Shown here: positions 22,802 through 26,023 of the stretch, piece after piece
How the letters are laid out: each line of letters begins with the position of its first letter
How positions within the stretch are numbered: position 1 is the first letter of the stretch
NCBI GenBank assembly: GCA_902488815.1
Contig: CABTXP010000020.1
Location: 1-26,023, forward strand
Direction: 5' to 3'
Source: an uncultured Eubacteriales bacterium
Lineage (GTDB): Bacteria; Bacillota; Clostridia; Tissierellales; Peptoniphilaceae
DNA length: 26,023 nt
Made by a program: the position numbers and the translations under genes
The notes under the pieces: generated by a model
The model's database searches: none
The model's input: the letters and a program-made list of their open reading frames with translations, nothing else
What the model was told of the DNA's origin: nothing

Positions 22802-23968
22802 TTATCCTATAATGTGTACTTTCATATTCCCTATTACTTCTTCTACCAAACTTTCAACGTCAAGTCCTTCTTCCGATTTACTTATACCCTCGGAAGTGGG
22901 TTTTAAATTGGGATGCTTCGGAAGAAATACTGTGCAGCAGTCTTCAAAAGGCAAAATACTCGTCTCGTATGTCCCGATTTTTCTTGCAGTATCTATTATA
23001 TCCACTTTGTCAAATCCTATTAAAGGTCTTAAGACCGGCACATTTGCAATTTCATTTGTCACAGTTATGCCTTCAATGGTTTGTGACGCCACTTGTCCCA
23101 AATTTTCTCCGGTTATAATCGAATTGTATCCGTATTTTTCAGTAAGTTTGTTTGCAACTCGCATCATAAATCTTCTCGAAATAATTGTCATTTCGTTTTC
23201 AGGACAATTTTTATTGATTTCCTTTTGTATCGGCAAGAGATTTACGCTGTAGACTCTCATCTTTCCTGTGTAGGCACTGACAATTTCAGCTAAGTCCAAG
23301 ACTTTTTTCTCTCCCCTCTCACTTGTAAAGGGATAGGAGTGGAAGTGCAGCCCGTCTATTTGCACGCCGCGCTTTGCCATGTAATATGCCGCCACCGGTG
23401 AGTCGATGCCTCCTGACAGGAGCAAAAGCCCTCTGCCGTTTGATCCGATGGGAAGTCCTCCATGGGCGCGAATTTTTTCCGTATAAATATAGGCGTCCTT
23501 TCTAATGTCGCAGTAAATATAGAAGTCCGGGTTGTGCACATCTACTTTAAGCTTTCCTTCTCTTAAAACCGCGCCGCCGATTTTGTTGTTAACTTCCATT
23601 GATGTGAGAGGGTATTTTTTGTCTCCCCTCTTTGTATCCGCTTTAAAAGTTTTAAGCTCCGGATTTTCTTTACACTTTTCATTTGCAACCATTGCCGCAA
23701 ATTTTTGGATGTTCTCAATATCTCTGTCAATTTTTATTACAGGACTTATATAGACAATGCCGAAGACTGTTTTTAATTTTTCTATTGCACCGTCAATGTC
23801 TTTTTCTTCAACGGAAATAAATATCTTTCCCATCTCTTTGTAAATGCCCTTGACTTCAAAATCTCGCAACACTTTTTTAATATTGCCCACAAGTTTATCT
23901 ACAAAAGTCCTTCTGTTGCCGCCTTTTAAGACAATTTCCCCAAGGCTTACACTAATTAACTTTTCCAT
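22802..23968 (-). CDS. thiI: tRNA 4-thiouridine synthase ThiI
   Basis: A 388-residue enzyme with an N-terminal ferredoxin-like part, a THUMP domain (to about 165) and a PP-loop ATPase domain (SGGIDS, 185-190). It adenylates U8 of tRNA and transfers sulfur to form s4U. The FEDCC segment near residue 343 holds the cysteine matching the catalytic Cys344 of E. coli. The C-terminal rhodanese domain is absent, as in Gram-positive ThiI, which takes sulfur from a dedicated cysteine desulfurase encoded just upstream here. GAGGG overlaps the desulfurase stop region. Confidence 0.95.
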   Translation of the reverse strand: MEKLISVSLGEIVLKGGNRRTFVDKLVGNIKKVLRDFEVKGIYKEMGKIFISVEEKDIDGAIEKLKTVFGIVYISPVIKIDRDIENIQKFAAMVANEKCKENPELKTFKADTKRGDKKYPLTSMEVNNKIGGAVLREGKLKVDVHNPDFYIYCDIRKDAYIYTEKIRAHGGLPIGSNGRGLLLLSGGIDSPVAAYYMAKRGVQIDGLHFHSYPFTSERGEKKVLDLAEIVSAYTGKMRVYSVNLLPIQKEINKNCPENEMTIISRRFMMRVANKLTEKYGYNSIITGENLGQVASQTIEGITVTNEIANVPVLRPLIGFDKVDIIDTARKIGTYETSILPFEDCCTVFLPKHPNLKPTSEGISKSEEGLDVESLVEEVIGNMKVHIIG

Positions 23969-23974
23969 TTTCCC

Positions 23975-25117
23975 TCATTTCATGATACTTCTTATTTCGT
24001 TTATATAAATTTTTAACTTTTCTATAAAAACATCCAAGTCGGCTTTTGTAATTTCATAGGAAAAACAAAATCTGATGCTACCTTCCAAAAGCTTGTTGTC
24101 AATGCCAAGCTCAGTAAGTACGTGAGACTTGCCGCCGCTGTTTGATGAGCAAGCACTGCTTGTAGATATATAAATTTCATCATTTTCCAAAAAGTGAAGC
24201 AAGACTTCCCCTCTTACATTTCTAAAGCCCACATTAAATATATATGGCGATGAATTTTCGTCAAAATTAAATTCAAAGTCTGAAAATTCACTTTCTATTT
24301 TATCCTTGGCATAGGCTTTCAGTTCAATTACATGATTGTACTCTGACTCGAAATTTTCTCGCATAATGGAAGCCGCCTTGCCGAAGCCTACAATGCCCGG
24401 CATGTTTTCCGTGCCGCTTCTCAAGTTTTTTTCTTGACCGCCGCCGATAAAAAGGCTGCGCAAGTTTGTGCCCGGTTTAATATATAGACCGCCTACACCC
24501 TTTGGGCCGTAAATTTTGTGAGATGAAAAAGAGTATGTGTCTATTTCAAAATCTCTCACTCTAAACGGAATTTTGCCATAAGCTTGCACTCCGTCTACAT
24601 GTATGTGAATGTCTCTATTTATTTTTTTAACTTTGGATGCAATGTCTTTAATGTCGTTTAGAGTGCCCACTTCATTGTTCACGTGGTGCAGAGCAAGGAG
24701 CACGGCACCATTTACATTTGCAAGTAAAAACTCTTCGTCTATGTGGCCGTATCTGTCAACGGGAATGTATCTTACGTCGTAGCCCATTTGCTCATAGTGT
24801 TTAAATTGATCAAGTACAGATGAATGTTCTATCTTAGTGGTGAGTATTTTTTTGTTATGATTGACAGTCTTTTCCAAAACGCCTTGTATAGCCAAGTTGT
24901 TGCTTTCCGTTCCACCTGATGTGAAAATAATATTTTTTTCACTTGTGCCCAAAAGGTCCGCGACATTTTTGCGCGCTTCTTCTCTTTCTTCTTCAGCCTT
25001 CATGCCGAATCTGTGAAGAGAAGAAGGGTTAGCAAAGTCTGTATTTAAAATTCTCATCATCTCTTCCACTACTTCAGCCCTCGGCTTGGTAGTGGCACAG
25101 TTGTCTAAGTAAATCAT
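23975..25117 (-). CDS. Cysteine desulfurase, NifS/IscS family (ThiI partner)
   Basis: A 380-residue PLP enzyme that takes sulfur from cysteine. The PLP lysine is K201 in SFSSHKIYGPKG, H98 (EHSS) stacks on the cofactor, D175 and Q178 contact it, and the catalytic cysteine is C323 in STSSACSSNSGGKSH. The SSACSS loop is of the NifS/IscS type (class I). In Bacillus the equivalent nifZ-thiI pair makes s4U in tRNA, and the direct linkage here suggests the same. The TAATG overlap with the LUD gene suggests coupling. A broader role in Fe-S cluster assembly cannot be ruled out. Confidence 0.93.
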   Translation of the reverse strand: MIYLDNCATTKPRAEVVEEMMRILNTDFANPSSLHRFGMKAEEEREEARKNVADLLGTSEKNIIFTSGGTESNNLAIQGVLEKTVNHNKKILTTKIEHSSVLDQFKHYEQMGYDVRYIPVDRYGHIDEEFLLANVNGAVLLALHHVNNEVGTLNDIKDIASKVKKINRDIHIHVDGVQAYGKIPFRVRDFEIDTYSFSSHKIYGPKGVGGLYIKPGTNLRSLFIGGGQEKNLRSGTENMPGIVGFGKAASIMRENFESEYNHVIELKAYAKDKIESEFSDFEFNFDENSSPYIFNVGFRNVRGEVLLHFLENDEIYISTSSACSSNSGGKSHVLTELGIDNKLLEGSIRFCFSYEITKADLDVFIEKLKIYINEIRSIMK

Positions 25118-25719
25118 TAATATCCTAAATCCTCATTTATTATAAAAACATATGTATCTTGGTACCTAAGAGATTTGTTTATAAAAAGTTCCGCAGCATA
25201 CATGTCTTCTTCGCTTAAATTTTCGTACTTGCCGGGATACTTTCTGCTGTTTAACTGTTCCTTGTATCTCTTGTAATTTAAAGGCAGAGCAACATTTTTA
25301 ACTCTCCTTGTGGCTTCCTCTTTATTTCTCACAATTTTATTTCTTCCCACAAAGAAAAAAACTTTTTCGTGGCCGAAGATTGTAGAAGAAATTCTGTTGC
25401 CGTTGGCATCCACAAGTAAGAGTTCTCCGTTTTCTGTAAGGGCGTTTGCGCCTGAGACATAGTAGTCACACTTAGCAGCTTCTTTTAAAGTTTCCTCATA
25501 GCTGTCACCGCGCCAATGCCATTTACAATCAATGCCTCGTTCTATCAGCTTGTCATACAGTCCCAACTGTTCCAATGTTACCGAGCCGCTCATCCCCACC
25601 GAAGGGTGTGAGTTTAAAAACAATAAGAAATAGTTAACCGCATCTTGTCCCGTTTCAAAGACATCACATATAAATCCGTTTCTATAGAGAGCATTTTTAA
25701 CTCTAATTAAATTGATCAA
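25117..25719 (-). CDS. LUD domain protein
   Basis: A 200-residue protein that is almost entirely one LUD (lactate utilisation, LutC/YkgG-type) domain. It shows GMSGSVTLEQLGLYDKL, YVSGANALTENGELLLVDANGNRIS and FFVGRNKIVRNKEEATRRVKN. LutC-type proteins act with LutA and LutB in lactate oxidation; neither is here, and solitary LUD proteins of Clostridia have no fixed role. The start is TTG at 25719, with GGTGA about 6 bases upstream and no better ATG. It is the first gene of the unit ending in the TPM gene. Confidence 0.85.
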   Translation of the reverse strand: MINLIRVKNALYRNGFICDVFETGQDAVNYFLLFLNSHPSVGMSGSVTLEQLGLYDKLIERGIDCKWHWRGDSYEETLKEAAKCDYYVSGANALTENGELLLVDANGNRISSTIFGHEKVFFFVGRNKIVRNKEEATRRVKNVALPLNYKRYKEQLNSRKYPGKYENLSEEDMYAAELFINKSLRYQDTYVFIINEDLGY

Positions 25720-25740
25720 AAAATCACCGCTTTCAATATA

Positions 25741-25769
25741 ATATTATCCGTACATTGTCTTTAATACAA
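25741..25769 (-). promoter_or_regulatory. Promoter of the LUD-desulfurase-thiI-lemA-TPM unit
   Basis: Minus-strand TTGTAT (25764-25769), a 17-base spacer and TAATAT (25741-25746). The start would be near 25734, about 15 bases before the TTG start. Its -35 box lies inside the spacer of the oppositely directed promoter. Confidence 0.6.
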
Positions 25770-25784
25770 GAATTTTGATAAAAT
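25755..25784 (+). promoter_or_regulatory. Promoter of the RNase H-like exonuclease gene
   Basis: Plus-strand TTGTCT (25755-25760), an 18-base spacer and TAAAAT (25779-25784), with a TG one base before the -10 box (extended -10). The start near 25791 comes shortly before the GGAGG site at 25790-25794 and the GTG at 25801, so the leader is very short. Confidence 0.5.
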
Positions 25785-25800
25785 TAATTGGAGGTGTAAA

Positions 25801-26023
25801 GTGAAAACTATAGTAGATAAAATATCCTGTGAAAAAGTTTTAATAGATCCCGAGACAGTGATTTTAGATATAGAAACTACAGGCCTTTCCCGTAAAAATG
25901 ATTTAATAATTACAATTGGACTTTTGTACGGTTCGGATGATGAAGTAGTGACAGAACAATATTTTGCAGAGTCTCTTACAGACGAAGTGAAATTAATTGA
26001 AAATTTTTTAGATAGAATTAAAA
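25801..26023 (+). CDS. RNase H-like 3'-5' exonuclease domain protein (partial, YprB-like)
   Basis: The only plus-strand gene, cut by the window end after 74 complete codons. The translation begins MKTIVDKISCEKVLIDPETV and continues ILDIETTGLSRKNDLIITIGLLYG. The DxE of the DEDD exonuclease fold is D23/E25. This matches the RNase_H_2 family (YprB-like), whose members may trim RNA or DNA. The start is GTG with a strong GGAGG site 6 bases upstream. The remaining catalytic residues are outside the window, so the specific function stays open. Confidence 0.8.
   Translation, partial: MKTIVDKISCEKVLIDPETVILDIETTGLSRKNDLIITIGLLYGSDDEVVTEQYFAESLTDEVKLIENFLDRIK

Noticed and set aside
22761..23252. 163-codon plus-strand frame opposite thiI
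   Set aside because: Antisense shadow of conserved ThiI PP-loop sequence; composition typical of shadows.
1..26023. CRISPR array, insertion sequence, prophage, tRNA or rRNA
   Set aside because: No regularly spaced repeats, transposase or integrase motifs, or tRNA/rRNA-like sequence were seen; nearly all bases are in housekeeping genes.

Overview
The window looks like a stretch of core chromosome from a low-GC, Gram-positive anaerobe. The cues are a pyruvate:ferredoxin oxidoreductase, an IspH-S1 fusion protein, an Asp23/YqhY-nusB-xse-ispA-tlyA-recN cluster, a CD1247-type acidic protein behind efp, a ThiI without a rhodanese domain, and AGGAGG-type ribosome binding sites. A member of Clostridia/Tissierellia, perhaps the Peptoniphilaceae, is the best guess. 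That placement is inference from gene content, since I could run no search. I see no phage, transposon, CRISPR, tRNA, rRNA or clearly transferred segment.

All genes but one are on the minus strand, so the window reads from right to left. At the far right a divergent, overlapping promoter pair (about 25741-25784) serves the only plus-strand gene, a partial RNase H-like exonuclease, and a minus-strand unit LUD protein - cysteine desulfurase - thiI - lemA - TPM protein (25719 to 21368). Next come efp and a small acidic CD1247-like gene, with their own promoter (21333-21361) and a terminator (20383-20406).

A further promoter (20350-20378) starts asp23/yqhY - nusB. A terminator-like AU hairpin lies directly between nusB and xseA. 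After it follows a tightly packed run of 14 genes: xseA, xseB, ispA, tlyA, recN, a NUDIX hydrolase, punA, pdp, a site-2 protease, scpA, scpB, rluB, mnmM and a BaiN-like flavoprotein (19507 to 7570). Most junctions overlap by 1 to 14 bases. The run joins DNA repair, isoprenoid chain synthesis, RNA modification, nucleoside salvage and chromosome condensation. Compared with the Bacillus version of this cluster, accBC, folD and dxs are missing.

A near-consensus promoter (7516-7544) then starts a leader with a strong terminator-like hairpin touching the cmk ribosome binding site, followed by cmk - plsC - ispH-rpsA and a terminator (about 3979-4008). Last is monocistronic nifJ (3643 to 113), with a near-consensus promoter, a 300-base upstream region holding repeats and a cre-like palindrome, and its own terminator at the window edge.

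No wholly new system is evident. The observations most worth checking are regulatory: the two terminator hairpins that touch downstream start signals (cmk, xseA), the nifJ upstream region, and the divergent promoter pair. The fused IspH-S1 protein with its charged tail and the acidic CD1247-like protein are the most interesting protein-level points.
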